Shown here: piece by piece, positions 1 to 8,464 of the stretch
How positions within the stretch are numbered: the stretch's first letter is position 1
Layout of the letters: each line of letters starts with the position of its first letter
Made by a program: the position numbers and the translations under genes
The notes under the pieces: generated by a model
The model's database searches: none
Seen by the model: only the letters and a program-made list of their open reading frames with translations
Told to the model about the DNA's origin: nothing
Assembly: GCA_902760805.1 (NCBI GenBank)
Contig: CACWHY010000004.1
Location: 112,582-176,581, forward strand
Source: Ruminococcus flavefaciens
GTDB lineage: Bacteria; Bacillota; Clostridia; Oscillospirales; Ruminococcaceae
Length of the DNA stretch: 64,000 nucleotides
Reading direction: 5' to 3'

Positions 1-594
1 GCCCTTCACCTTTTTGATGTAAAGGATCGCTGTGATCATCAGGCCAATGAGTGCAAGAAGTGCGCAGATACCCTTGGTGCTAAAATCCTGACGGAAGTTG
101 ATAAGAGATACCAGCGTTCCGGAATTGTCAACTGCCAGTCCGGAATTCTGAAGGCCGATGAATGCGATGAACAGGCCTATTCCCACGGACACCGCCCTCT
201 TCAAGGTCAGGGGGATCGAGTTGAATATGGCCTCACGGACGTTGGTCAATGAAAGGATTATGAAAATAATTCCCTCAATGAATACCGCCAGCAGTGCTGC
301 CTGCCAGGGATAGCCCATGGTGCCGCAGACTGTGTAGGCCATGAATGCGTTCAGTCCCATTCCGGCGGAAAGAGCGAAGGGAAGGTTTGCAAGGAAAGCC
401 ATGCAGGCTGTTCCGATAAAGGAAGCCAGACAGGTGGCCAGCAGCACTGCTGTTCTGTCCATGCCTGCGTCAGAAAGAACGTTGGGGTTGACTGCCAGGA
501 TATACGCCATTGTCATGAAGGTGGTAAGGCCGGCTGCGATCTCAGTCTTGATGTCGGTCTTGTGCTCCTTCAGCTTGAAAAGTTTCTCCAGCAT
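1..594 (-). CDS. NCS2-family purine (guanine/hypoxanthine) permease, N-terminal part
   Basis: The ATG is at 594 and the gene runs off the left edge of the window, leaving 198 codons. The visible protein starts MLEKLFKLKEHKTDIKTE and continues with 'AGLTTFMTMAYIL.VNP' and 'LSAGMGLNAF', which are hallmarks of the AzgA/PbuG-type branch of the NCS2 nucleobase transporters. Four to five hydrophobic helices can be read. It lies 10 bp downstream of hpt on the same strand, so uptake of a purine base is paired with its conversion to the nucleotide. It probably shares the hpt promoter. The exact base transported (guanine, hypoxanthine or adenine) is inferred only from the family. Confidence 0.88.
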   Translation of the reverse strand, partial: MLEKLFKLKEHKTDIKTEIAAGLTTFMTMAYILAVNPNVLSDAGMDRTAVLLATCLASFIGTACMAFLANLPFALSAGMGLNAFMAYTVCGTMGYPWQAALLAVFIEGIIFIILSLTNVREAIFNSIPLTLKRAVSVGIGLFIAFIGLQNSGLAVDNSGTLVSLINFRQDFSTKGICALLALIGLMITAILYIKKVKG

Positions 595-604
595 GATAAC
601 TACC

Positions 605-1174
605 TCATTCCTTGTATTCCGCAATATACGGAAGATTTCTGTAATACTCGCCGTAGTCCAAGCCGTATCCGATAACGAAATGATCCGGGATAGTGAACAG
701 TGCATAGTCCGGCTCAAAGTCAACGATACGGCGCTCGGGCTTGTCCAGCAGAGTAACTACCCTGAGTGAGAGGGGCTCTCTTGCCTTCAGCAGCTTCACA
801 ACGTCCCGGAGAGTTCTTCCGGTGTCGATTATGTCCTCCACGATGACCACGTTGTAGCCCTTGATGTCCTGAGAAAGATCCATGGTGATGTTTACGATGC
901 CTGATGACTTGGTGTCCTGGTAGTAGCTCTTTGCCGCCATAAATCCGATCTCACAGGGAGATTTTATGGCACGGGCAAGGTCTGCAAGAAATACGAATGA
1001 GCCCTTGAGTATGCTCACAAGGAGCATTGGCCGGCCATCGTACCAGCTGTCGATCAGCTCACCTGCCTTAGCTACCGCTGTGCGGATCTCCTCCTCAGAT
1101 ATAAGGACACGGTTGATCCGAGAGTTGTAGACCTCAGTCTTGTGCAGTTCCATAATATCAACTCCAATCTTCAT
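605..1174 (-). CDS. hpt: Hypoxanthine-guanine phosphoribosyltransferase
   Basis: The enzyme converts hypoxanthine or guanine plus PRPP to IMP or GMP in the cytoplasm. The PRPP-binding loop 'VVIVEDIIDTGRTL' is intact, as are the early 'SILKGSFVFLADL' segment and the C-terminal 'FVIGYGLDYGEYYRNLPYIA' typical of HPRT. I chose the ATG at 1174 (MKIGVDIMEL). It has a GGGGGAGGAG ribosome binding site about 11 bases upstream and lies about 40 bases after the predicted promoter, whereas the reading frame stays open further upstream into promoter DNA. At 189 residues it is normal length. The next gene is a purine permease, giving a purine salvage operon. No purine riboswitch is visible in the short leader. 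Confidence 0.95.
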   Translation of the reverse strand: MKIGVDIMELHKTEVYNSRINRVLISEEEIRTAVAKAGELIDSWYDGRPMLLVSILKGSFVFLADLARAIKSPCEIGFMAAKSYYQDTKSSGIVNITMDLSQDIKGYNVVIVEDIIDTGRTLRDVVKLLKAREPLSLRVVTLLDKPERRIVDFEPDYALFTIPDHFVIGYGLDYGEYYRNLPYIAEYKE

Positions 1175-1221
1175 AATGCCGCCCAGCTCCTCCCCCAAGA
1201 GGAGCCTTCTGTCGATACACA

Positions 1222-1250
1222 CAGTATAGCACAATTTCCTGTATAAGTCA
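1222..1250 (-). promoter_or_regulatory. Sigma-A promoter of hpt
   Basis: On the minus strand TTGACT (1250-1245) and TATACT (1227-1222) are separated by exactly 17 bases. Transcription should start near 1215, about 40 bases before the hpt ATG. Confidence 0.8.
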
Positions 1251-1423
1251 ATGGAAAACGGGGATCTTTTCCACAAGATATTGTTATTACAGGAGAAACG
1301 GGCAGGAGTTTTTTGAGGCATCGCTCCCCTTTCGCCCAGCGGCGAAAGAAGAGGCTGTTTCCGGGTATTCGTCAATGGAAAACAGAAAGGAGGACTTTTG
1401 GACAGCCCCTCCGCAAAAACTCA

Positions 1424-1452
1424 TTGACAAAACTCCGCCGCCGTGGTATGAT
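1424..1452 (+). promoter_or_regulatory. Sigma-A promoter of the GH43 gene
   Basis: TTGACA (1424-1429), 17-base spacer, TATGAT (1447-1452) with an extended -10 TG at 1444-1445. A strong AAAAGGAGG ribosome binding site follows at 1465-1473. Confidence 0.85.
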
Positions 1453-1480
1453 ACTCTTATCTTGAAAAGGAGGTATTCTT

Positions 1481-2797
1481 ATGGCAAATCCCTTTCTCCC
1501 TCTCTGGGAATACATCCCTGACGGCGAGCCCCGTGTCTTCGGCGACCGGGTCTACATTTACGGCTCCCACGACAGACCCTCCTGCGAGTTTTTCTGCGAC
1601 TATAGGCTGAAGGTCTGGTCAGCTCCTGTGGACGACCTTGAAAACTGGCAGTGTCACGGAGTTTCCTTCCGAACACGAAAGGGCGATGAGCCGGGGGACG
1701 TCCCCTGGACTGACAGGGAGCTCTACGCTCCGGACGTTGTGGAAAAGGACGGAAAATTCTACCTTTACTCCTACATCGTGGGCTCTAAAGGCGCAGTTGC
1801 AGTCAGCGACCGGCCCGAGGGTCCTTTCACGCTGCTGGGTCAGTACATCTGCGACGATGCCGATGCAGGCGACGACGGCGTTTTCAACGACCCGGGAGTG
1901 CTGGTGGACGATGACGGGTCAGTTTACATCTACTACGGCTTCGAGCGCTCTCATTTCGGCCAGATCGATCCCGGTGATATGCGGACTGTGATCAAGGGCT
2001 CCTATATGGCTGACCTTATCCCTCACGGCAGTGAGCAGGAGGACTTCTTCGAGGCCAGCTCCACCAGAAAGATCGGCGGCAGGTACTACCTGATCTACTC
2101 ACCTCGCAAAGGCAGCCAGCTGAGCTATGCCATTTCCGACAGTCCCAAGGGGCCTTTCAAGCGAATGGGACCTATCATCGACAACGGTGAGGACTACCCC
2201 GGCGGCAACGATCACGGCTCCCTCTGCTGTATCGGCGGCCAATGGTACATCTTCTACCACCGCATGACAAATGGAAGCATCATGTCCCGGCGTGCCTGCG
2301 TGGAGCGTGTCCAGATCCTTCCCGACGGCACTATCCCCAAGGTGGAGATGACTTCCCTGGGCTTCAGCAAGTCCCTTGACCCGTACAAGGAAACTCCGGC
2401 AGAGATCGCCTGTGTACTGCGTGGAGGCTGTCTCATCACTGAAAAGGACGTGCTCACCCGTGAGGTGACTTCCATAAAGACCGGAGCTGTGATCGGCTAT
2501 CGGTATTTCGACTTCGGAGAGGACTTCTCCGGCTCGCCTGTTACTCTTTGCCTGAAAACCACCGGCAGAGGCATGATCTCGGACGTTCACGTCATCCTTG
2601 ACGACCCGGGATCCGGCCAGGAGGTGGGCGTTTGCCGTGTGGAGGCCGGCGACGGTATCTTCCGTGCTAAGCTGCCATCTATCACCGGCAGACACGCTGT
2701 TTTCTTCCGGGCAGAGCACATCTACAAGGACTGGTGGAGCCACTGCTTCAATGACAGAGAGCTCTTCGGTCTGGTCTCATTCGTTTTCCTGAAATAA
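1481..2797 (+). CDS. GH43 glycoside hydrolase (beta-xylosidase / arabinofuranosidase type), intracellular
   Basis: This 438-residue protein has the five-bladed propeller signature of GH43. It shows an N-terminal catalytic-base Asp in 'YIPDGEPRVF', 'ELYAPDVVEKDGKFYLYSY', the second Asp in 'FNDPGVLVDDDG', the acid Glu in 'DFFEASSTRKIGGRYYLIYS' and 'GGNDHGSLCCIGGQWYIFYHR'. There is no signal peptide, so it should act in the cytoplasm on imported oligosaccharides from xylan or arabinan. The last ~120 residues are a less conserved beta-rich extension. It is transcribed alone, with its own promoter and a terminator just after the stop. The family assignment is firm; the sugar specificity cannot be read from sequence. 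Confidence 0.88.
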   Translation: MANPFLPLWEYIPDGEPRVFGDRVYIYGSHDRPSCEFFCDYRLKVWSAPVDDLENWQCHGVSFRTRKGDEPGDVPWTDRELYAPDVVEKDGKFYLYSYIVGSKGAVAVSDRPEGPFTLLGQYICDDADAGDDGVFNDPGVLVDDDGSVYIYYGFERSHFGQIDPGDMRTVIKGSYMADLIPHGSEQEDFFEASSTRKIGGRYYLIYSPRKGSQLSYAISDSPKGPFKRMGPIIDNGEDYPGGNDHGSLCCIGGQWYIFYHRMTNGSIMSRRACVERVQILPDGTIPKVEMTSLGFSKSLDPYKETPAEIACVLRGGCLITEKDVLTREVTSIKTGAVIGYRYFDFGEDFSGSPVTLCLKTTGRGMISDVHVILDDPGSGQEVGVCRVEAGDGIFRAKLPSITGRHAVFFRAEHIYKDWWSHCFNDRELFGLVSFVFLK

Positions 2798-2801
2798 GAA
2801 A

Positions 2802-2833
2802 AAGGCTGTGCGGTCTGCACAGCCTTGCTTTTT
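2802..2833. terminator. Bidirectional intrinsic terminator
   Basis: A perfect 10-bp stem, AAGGCTGTGC (2802-2811) with GCACAGCCTT (2817-2826), is followed by a T run on the plus strand. A T-rich stretch also follows on the minus strand. It serves the convergent GH43 and PBP genes. Confidence 0.85.
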
Positions 2834-4331
2834 AACCCAGGACCACGTTCACCAGCCCCTGATATAGAGAGGCTGACTCACTTGCGAAGTTGAAATCAAA
2901 GTCGCCGGGATTTTGGATCTGCATAACGATAATGTAGGAGCCGCCGTATCCGCCATATCCTGCGCTGTTATCGAAGCTGCCATTGTCAGCGTCGTTCTTG
3001 GCACAGCCAACGATGTACAGGAAGTCTCCTGCGCCGGTCTCGGCAGTACCGGTCTTTGCGTAGAGAGTATAGCCTCCGGGAACGTACACGCCCAGATTTC
3101 CGGCAACGCCGCTCATTCCGTCGAGAATGCCCTGACGGCAGTTCTCAGGGATAGAAGCGATCACCTCTCCTGAGGGGCTTCCGGGAGCTATGACTGTTCC
3201 GAAGCTATTGGTGTCCATGATATTCTGCACAACGAAGGGCTTCACCATGTCGCCGAAAACAGCCTCTCGCCCAAGAGCTGCCAGGTAAATGGGGCAGGTG
3301 CGGACGTAGGACTGACCAAAGGCGCTGCGGCGAAGATCGTCATCGCAGTAGATCTCGATGTTGTTGTCAATGGGGCCGAAGTCGCAGTCGATACGGCTCG
3401 TAAAATGGAAGAAATTCTCCAGGTCACTGAGAGCTGCATCGGTGCCGATCTGGTCAAAGACCTTGGCGAAGTAGATGTTGCTGGAGTTCACGAAAGCGGA
3501 GTAGAGCGAGCGCTCCGGGATCGGGTAATTCCAGGTGTTCTCATGGTCCCAGTTGACGATAGTCGCTCCCCCGTCTGTCCACTCGCCGTCGTCGTAAAGG
3601 GAGTAGATCCCGTGGTAGTCGGAAATGACCTCAGACATGATCTTGAATGTGGAGCCGGGAGTTGCATTCTGGAAGCACCTGTTGCCAAAGGCTCCCCAAG
3701 GAAGGGAGTCAGCATAGGTGGAATCTGCCTTGTTGAGCTCGGGGTCATAGGAGGGGTAGGATACCTCCGCCATGAGGGATCCGTCGCTTCGCATGACCAC
3801 AGCCGCTCCCACGATACCCATGGAAGCCATATAGTCGTAAACGGCATTCTGCTTGTTTGCGTCAAGTGTGAGCTGAACGGACTGACCTGACTTTTCGACC
3901 CCCTCCACAGGAGTAGGATTGAGAGTGGTCAGGGTCTCTTCAAGGGCAGTGTCCAGCCCCTCGGAGGCCTCATTCAGTATATTTGCGAAGGCAACTCTGC
4001 TGCCCTCGGCGGAAACTCGGTCAAAAGAGCCGTCCTCACCTACTGTGCCATACATGAGGAGGTTTCCGTTAGTATCGTAAATGTCTCCCTTCATAACGGG
4101 AGTTGTTGTCGTAGTCGTTACTGTAGTTGTAGTAACAACGGCGGTGGTCTGAGCAGGCTCCTCCGGAGTCTCAGGGTCCGCCTTAGCCTCAACAGCCTCC
4201 TGCTCAAAAGGCTGGCTGTCGAATGTATATACCGAAGCTGCCGACCCGACCTCCGCTGCGCAGGAAGTGGAGGAAAGCAGGAAGGCTCCCCCAAGAAGCA
4301 GAGCCGTCAGCCGGCTGTGATCTGATCTCAT
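2832..4331 (-). CDS. Lipoprotein-like class B penicillin-binding protein (transpeptidase)
   Basis: This 499-residue protein has all three active-site motifs of a penicillin-binding transpeptidase: S227-TFK, S283-SN and K426-TGT. It also has an 'IYDTNGNLLM' segment (84-93) like the N-terminal hook of FtsI/PbpA proteins. The N terminus is a signal peptide with a lipobox-like 'LSSTSC' (Cys24), so it is probably lipid-anchored outside the membrane. This is followed by a Glu/Pro-rich and Thr-rich linker (about 41-78). It lacks the large N-terminal dimerisation domain of full-length class B PBPs. It is probably a minor peptidoglycan crosslinking enzyme; a specialised role (for example sporulation) cannot be decided here. 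It is monocistronic with its own promoter. Confidence 0.85.
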   Translation of the reverse strand: MRSDHSRLTALLLGGAFLLSSTSCAAEVGSAASVYTFDSQPFEQEAVEAKADPETPEEPAQTTAVVTTTTVTTTTTTPVMKGDIYDTNGNLLMYGTVGEDGSFDRVSAEGSRVAFANILNEASEGLDTALEETLTTLNPTPVEGVEKSGQSVQLTLDANKQNAVYDYMASMGIVGAAVVMRSDGSLMAEVSYPSYDPELNKADSTYADSLPWGAFGNRCFQNATPGSTFKIMSEVISDYHGIYSLYDDGEWTDGGATIVNWDHENTWNYPIPERSLYSAFVNSSNIYFAKVFDQIGTDAALSDLENFFHFTSRIDCDFGPIDNNIEIYCDDDLRRSAFGQSYVRTCPIYLAALGREAVFGDMVKPFVVQNIMDTNSFGTVIAPGSPSGEVIASIPENCRQGILDGMSGVAGNLGVYVPGGYTLYAKTGTAETGAGDFLYIVGCAKNDADNGSFDNSAGYGGYGGSYIIVMQIQNPGDFDFNFASESASLYQGLVNVVLG

Positions 4332-4399
4332 TATGATCCCCCTTGTTTAGTTTTGTCTCTCCATTCTCTATTGTCTATCCTATATCAATCTGCTCTTTT

Positions 4400-4428
4400 A
4401 TTATAACGCATTTCTTCTCGCTCGTCAA
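4400..4428 (-). promoter_or_regulatory. Sigma-A promoter of the PBP gene
   Basis: On the minus strand TTGACG (4428-4423), 17-base spacer, TATAAT (4405-4400), about 70 bases before the ATG. Confidence 0.75.
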
Positions 4429-4468
4429 CAGGTTTTCAGCCTTTTGAGGGGAAATTTTTCCTGTGCTA

Positions 4469-4497
4469 TTGCTTTATTGAGAAGAATGTGGTAAAAT
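4469..4497 (+). promoter_or_regulatory. Probable promoter of the maf operon
   Basis: TTGCTT (4469-4474), 17 bases, TAAAAT (4492-4497) with a TG extension at 4489-4490. The -35 box is weak but matches the one seen before the DEAD-box gene. Confidence 0.6.
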
Positions 4498-4526
4498 ATT
4501 TTCAGTGACATGAAAGGAATGGTCAA

Positions 4527-5096
4527 ATGAATGTTATCCTCGCATCAGGCTCGCCCAGAAGACGTGAGCTGATGAGCTATATCTGGCCGGACTTCACCGC
4601 TGTCTCCACTGACTGCGATGAGACACTTCCGCCTGATATCGACCCTATGAACGCTGCGGAGCACCTTGCCAACTTGAAGGCTCAGGCCGCTGCGGAAAAA
4701 TACCCCGGTGACATCGTTATCGGCTGCGATACTACTGTTATCTATGACGGCGAGATCCTGGGAAAGCCTGCCGATAAATGCCAGTGTATGGCCGTTCTGG
4801 AGCTTCTCTCCGGACGGACTCATCAGGTGGTGACAGGCTGCTCGATCATGTACGGCGACAGGGTCGTTTCCTTCTCCGAGGTGACAAATGTTACCTTCCG
4901 GGAGCTTTCTCAGAAGGAGATCGAGGCCTACGCTTCCACTGACGAGCCCTACGATAAGGCCGGCGGCTACGGCATCCAAGGCCTGGGATCTGAGCTGGTT
5001 TTCAACATTGACGGCGATTTCTTCAATGTGGTGGGGCTTCCCGTCACAAGGCTTTATCAGGAAATGAAAAAATTTATGAGAAACATAAAGGAGTAA
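4527..5096 (+). CDS. maf: Maf family nucleotide pyrophosphatase
   Basis: This 189-residue protein starts 'MNVILASGSPRRRELM', the defining Maf motif, and carries 'DIVIGCDTTVIYDGEILGKP' and 'DEPYDKAGGYGIQG', which form the substrate pocket. Maf proteins hydrolyse non-canonical or UTP/dTTP-type nucleoside triphosphates to monophosphates. They are linked to housecleaning and, in Bacillus, to septum arrest. The ribosome binding site AAAGGA is 8 bases upstream. It is first in a three-gene operon with the DUF1015 gene, whose ribosome binding site overlaps the maf stop. Confidence 0.95.
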   Translation: MNVILASGSPRRRELMSYIWPDFTAVSTDCDETLPPDIDPMNAAEHLANLKAQAAAEKYPGDIVIGCDTTVIYDGEILGKPADKCQCMAVLELLSGRTHQVVTGCSIMYGDRVVSFSEVTNVTFRELSQKEIEAYASTDEPYDKAGGYGIQGLGSELVFNIDGDFFNVVGLPVTRLYQEMKKFMRNIKE

Positions 5097-5100
5097 AACT

Positions 5101-6363
5101 ATGAATTCTACTGCATTCCACAGCGCTGACATCCTCCTCCCAAAAGAGGGCACGGATATGGAAAAATGGGCGGTCATCGCCTGCGACCAGTACACCAGCG
5201 AGCCTGAATACTGGGACAAGGTGGAGGCCGAGGTGGGCAGCGCTCCCTCAACTCTCAACCTGATCCTCCCCGAGCTCTATCTGGAGCAGGAGGGCGTGGA
5301 CGGCCGCATTTCAAAGATCCACGACACTATGAAGAGCTACCTTTCAAGCGGTATCTTCCAGGAGTACAAGGACGCTATGATCTTCGTTGAGCGTATCCAG
5401 AGCAACGGCATCAAGCGTCAGGGCATCATCGGCGCTATCGACCTGGAAAAGTACGATTTCTCCAAGGGAAGCTCCTCTCAGGTAAGAGCTACTGAGGCTA
5501 CCGTTGTGGAGCGCATACCTCCCCGTATCAAGGTAAGAGACGGCGCTCCTGTTGAGCTGCCACATATCATGATCCTCATCGACGACCCGGAGGGAACTGT
5601 TATCGAGAAGGTCGATACCTCCAAGGCTCAGCAGCTCTACAGTACTCCCCTCATGCAGAACGGCGGCAGCATTACCGGCTGGCTGCTGGGCAAGGACGAG
5701 CAGGAGCGCATCGACAAGGCTCTGGCTGCTCTGGGTGACCCGGAGACCTTCGGCAAGAAGTACGGCCTCTCCGACCAGCCTGTTCTCCTGTACGCTATGG
5801 GCGACGGAAACCACTCTCTGGCAACTGCCAAGGAATTCTACGAGCAGCTCAAGAAGGCTGATCCCGGCAAGGATCTTTCAAACCACCCGGCTCGCTATGC
5901 CCTGGCTGAGATCGTTGACCTGCACAGTGAGGCTCTCCAGTTCGAGGCTATCCACCGCCTTGTTTACGATGTGGACTGCGATGATCTGCTTGAGAAGCTG
6001 TCAGCAGCACTGGATCTTAATGATGCTGAGAGCGATCAGTATGTTATCACTTACTGCGGCGGCACCGAAGCTAAGGAATATATCCACAAACAGTCCTCTA
6101 ACCTGTCCGTAGGCTCTCTCCAGAACTTCCTGGACGGCTATATCAAGGAAAACGGCGGCAAGATCGACTACATCCACGGTACAGAAAACGTTAAGGCCCT
6201 GGCTAAGAAGCACAACGGTCTGGCATTCATCCTGCCGGATATGGACAAGAGCCAGCTATTCCCCACTGTCATCAAGGACGGCGCTCTTCCAAGAAAGACC
6301 TTCTCCATGGGTCATGCCGACGACAAGCGCTTCTACATCGAAGCCAGAAGGATCACTGAATGA
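5101..6363 (+). CDS. DUF1015 family protein (function unknown)
   Basis: This is a 420-residue cytosolic protein of the DUF1015 family, recognisable by 'DMEKWAVIACDQYTSEPEYW' near the start and 'LLYAMGDGNHSLATAK' in the middle (about residues 223-238). The family is widespread, often near amino-acid or nucleotide genes, but has no established reaction. The conserved GDGNHS segment looks like a ligand or metal site. Its ribosome binding site AAAGGAG overlaps the maf stop codon, and its own stop overlaps the next start (ATGA), so the three genes should be translated together. Confidence 0.85.
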   Translation: MNSTAFHSADILLPKEGTDMEKWAVIACDQYTSEPEYWDKVEAEVGSAPSTLNLILPELYLEQEGVDGRISKIHDTMKSYLSSGIFQEYKDAMIFVERIQSNGIKRQGIIGAIDLEKYDFSKGSSSQVRATEATVVERIPPRIKVRDGAPVELPHIMILIDDPEGTVIEKVDTSKAQQLYSTPLMQNGGSITGWLLGKDEQERIDKALAALGDPETFGKKYGLSDQPVLLYAMGDGNHSLATAKEFYEQLKKADPGKDLSNHPARYALAEIVDLHSEALQFEAIHRLVYDVDCDDLLEKLSAALDLNDAESDQYVITYCGGTEAKEYIHKQSSNLSVGSLQNFLDGYIKENGGKIDYIHGTENVKALAKKHNGLAFILPDMDKSQLFPTVIKDGALPRKTFSMGHADDKRFYIEARRITE

Positions 6364-6800
6364 TCCCGGAACGGCCTGACATTTCCATAAGGGGCGAGGC
6401 TCCCGAGGAGACCGGTCCTCTGCGGTATAACGGGCTTTACGTCCACTTTATATGCACTCCCTCCGGAGCGCCTGTTCTGGGAGAGGTGCTGAAATTCTAC
6501 CCGGATTACACCGTCACCGGCCGCACATTCGAGGTCGATGACAAGGCCGGGAAATTCTTCCCCGAAATGAAAGACCTAAACCCTGTGGCCAAGGGCGCTT
6601 ATTCCGGAAGGTGGTACTACGGTGGCAGCGGCGTTGCGTTCAAGCTGGGCGGGCTATTCCGCAAGGTCAGATACAGCGTGGCGGCTCTGGGAGATTATCT
6701 GCTGGTCAGCAGATCCGGCGGCGGAAGTGTTCCCGAAGAGGGCATAAGGTACGATTTTTTCACGGTTTTCGACGTTAGACATCAGGTCTACGACCCATGA
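6360..6800 (+). CDS. Hypothetical protein (146 aa), translationally coupled to the DUF1015 gene
   Basis: The start overlaps the upstream stop in an ATGA, and a strong terminator follows 8 bases after the stop, so this is the last gene of the maf operon. The protein is soluble and rich in Tyr, Phe and Gly, with repeated beta-strand-like stretches ('GAYSGRWYYGGSGVAFKLGG', 'YSVAALGDYLLVSR'). It has no signal peptide and no recognisable catalytic motif. I do not recognise the family. Coupling and matching codon use say it is a genuine gene. Confidence 0.75.
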   Translation: MIPERPDISIRGEAPEETGPLRYNGLYVHFICTPSGAPVLGEVLKFYPDYTVTGRTFEVDDKAGKFFPEMKDLNPVAKGAYSGRWYYGGSGVAFKLGGLFRKVRYSVAALGDYLLVSRSGGGSVPEEGIRYDFFTVFDVRHQVYDP

Positions 6801-6807
6801 TATTTTG

Positions 6808-6836
6808 AGCTGCACTGAAAAAGTGCAGCTTTTTTT
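6808..6836 (+). terminator. Intrinsic terminator of the maf operon
   Basis: A perfect 9-bp stem, AGCTGCACT (6808-6816) with AGTGCAGCT (6822-6830), loop GAAAA, then a run of Ts. Confidence 0.9.
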
Positions 6837-6857
6837 GTAAAAATTACAATTCTGGTA

Positions 6858-6911
6858 TTGACATTTCCGAAAAGATGTGTTATTATATTAGCGTGCTAGT
6901 GGTACTAGTAC
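6858..6911 (+). promoter_or_regulatory. Upstream promoter of the efflux operon with a dyad at the start site
   Basis: TTGACA (6858-6863), 17-base spacer, TATTAT (6881-6886). A near-perfect inverted repeat GTGCTAGT-GGT-ACTAGTAC (6893-6911, one mismatch) covers the expected transcription start. This position suits a repressor operator. TACTAG-type palindromes are used by some GntR-family (YtrA-like) regulators of ABC exporters; that link is only an inference. Confidence 0.6.
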
Positions 6912-6939
6912 AGTAATAAAACACTGTATACATTGTGTA

Positions 6940-6983
6940 ATATTCGGCTGAAAATTGACAATTCGCCGAATATGTGCTATAAT
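6940..6983 (+). promoter_or_regulatory. Downstream promoter of the efflux operon with an inverted repeat around the -35 box
   Basis: TTGACA (6955-6960), 17 bases, TATAAT (6978-6983) with a TG extension; this is a consensus-strength promoter. A perfect 9-bp inverted repeat, ATATTCGGC (6940-6948) and GCCGAATAT (6965-6973), brackets the -35 hexamer. Confidence 0.75.
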
Positions 6984-7014
6984 GTTTTCATTACATGAAG
7001 GGAGTATTGTTTAC

Positions 7015-8463
7015 ATGGACAAAAATCACATTCTTCGGAAGATATCACTATTTTCCACATCGGCAGCTCTTCTGCTGGCAGCCGCTTCCTGCGGATCCTC
7101 GCCTCTGGCTATGGATAACACTGTTGTGGCTTATACTGCCGAAACTCAGGACATCGAAAACTATATCAGTGTCTCAGGAACCGTTGAAGGATCTAACATG
7201 GTCAAGATCACCAGCGACCTTAATACTAAGGTAAAGTCACTTAACGTAGAGGTGGGATCTCTCGTTAAGGAGGGCGATATCCTTTGCATCTTCGACAGCT
7301 CCGATCTTCAGCAGGAGTATGATGCTCTCAAGGAGTCTCTCGATAACTCCGACCAGCGCTCTCAGACTCAGCATGAGATCAACCAGCGTGCCCTAAATAA
7401 CGCTCAGACTGACAAGCAAACTGCTCTTGACCAGGCTCAGCGTACTATCGACAAGGCCGTTGAAGCCAGAGACTCTGCTTACAGCAAATACAGCCAGCTC
7501 CAGACCAAGGTCAATGACCTCTATGTCAAGAGCGTGGATCTTTACAATGCAGTTTATGCCGGCGGCGAAGCTGATGATATGACATATCAGCAGTACCTCA
7601 CCGCTCAGCAGCAGTATGAGGCTGCTCAGGCTGAGTATGAGGCACTCGGTGAGCAGCTCAGCTCCTACGACAGCGCTGTTGTTGAGGCTCAGGAGGCCTA
7701 CACCATCGCTGAAAGAAGCGCAAACGCTGCTATCCAGGCTGCTCAGGACGTTATCAATGCCGAGAAGTTCGACACAGACAGCTCTATCCAAAATCAGCTG
7801 GATAAGCTCCAGGAGCGCATCGACAAGTGCGAGGTAAGAGCTCCCAGAAGCGGTATCATCACAGCTCTCAGCGTTGCAGAGGGCTCTATCCCCACAACTG
7901 ACGCTATCATGACTATCGAGGACTCCTCTGCGCTCCATATCAATGTTACTGTAAATGAGGCAGATATCCTCAACGTCAAGGAGGGCCAGAAGGCTGTGAT
8001 CACTGCTACTGCTACCGGCGAGAAGGAGTTCACCGGAAAGGTTGACCGTGTTGTCAATATCAGGAGCCAGGGCGTAAATCCCTACACAGGTGAGTCACAG
8101 AACAACGGCTACACCGCTGAGATCACTCTTGATCCCTCAGACAGCCAGCTCCTCATCGGAATGAACGCAAAGGTAAGGATCATTCTCGATGAGAAGAAGG
8201 ACGTTATCGCTGTTCCCTATGACGCTATTATAGAGGAAGACGACGGATCATTCTCTGTTTTCGTGGCTGAGGACAACGGCGGCACTTATACTGCTAAGAA
8301 GCATTCTATCGAAAAGGGTCTTGAGACAAACTACCTCACCGAGATCGTTTCCTCTGACATCAAGGACGGCGACCTCATCATCACTGAGCCCAAGTTTATC
8401 ACAGAGGGACAGAGCGTGACTATCGAGGAGCAGTATTCCGAGGTCTCGGGTGACGGTGAGTAA
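7015..8463 (+). CDS. HlyD/MacA-type periplasmic-adaptor-like subunit of an ABC exporter
   Basis: I chose the ATG at 7015 because a consensus promoter at 6955-6983 lies inside the longer open frame, and GAAGGGAG stands 11 bases upstream. The 482-residue protein begins with a signal peptide and lipobox-like 'AAASC', so it is probably a lipoprotein. The lipoyl half-motifs ('VSGTVEGSNMVKITS...LNVEVGSLVKEGDILCIFD' and 'VRAPRSGIITALSVAEGS') flank a ~150-residue coiled coil rich in Gln and Ala. The C-terminal beta-barrel ends with 'AVPYDAII'. It should link the MacB-like permease to the cell surface and help export a peptide, antibiotic or other toxic compound. The first gene of a three-gene operon. 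Confidence 0.88.
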   Translation: MDKNHILRKISLFSTSAALLLAAASCGSSPLAMDNTVVAYTAETQDIENYISVSGTVEGSNMVKITSDLNTKVKSLNVEVGSLVKEGDILCIFDSSDLQQEYDALKESLDNSDQRSQTQHEINQRALNNAQTDKQTALDQAQRTIDKAVEARDSAYSKYSQLQTKVNDLYVKSVDLYNAVYAGGEADDMTYQQYLTAQQQYEAAQAEYEALGEQLSSYDSAVVEAQEAYTIAERSANAAIQAAQDVINAEKFDTDSSIQNQLDKLQERIDKCEVRAPRSGIITALSVAEGSIPTTDAIMTIEDSSALHINVTVNEADILNVKEGQKAVITATATGEKEFTGKVDRVVNIRSQGVNPYTGESQNNGYTAEITLDPSDSQLLIGMNAKVRIILDEKKDVIAVPYDAIIEEDDGSFSVFVAEDNGGTYTAKKHSIEKGLETNYLTEIVSSDIKDGDLIITEPKFITEGQSVTIEEQYSEVSGDGE

Positions 8464-8464
8464 T

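Noticed and set aside
1175-1221. Possible purine riboswitch before hpt and the permease
   Set aside because: The leader from the consensus promoter is only about 40 bases, too short for the aptamer, and the conserved core is absent.
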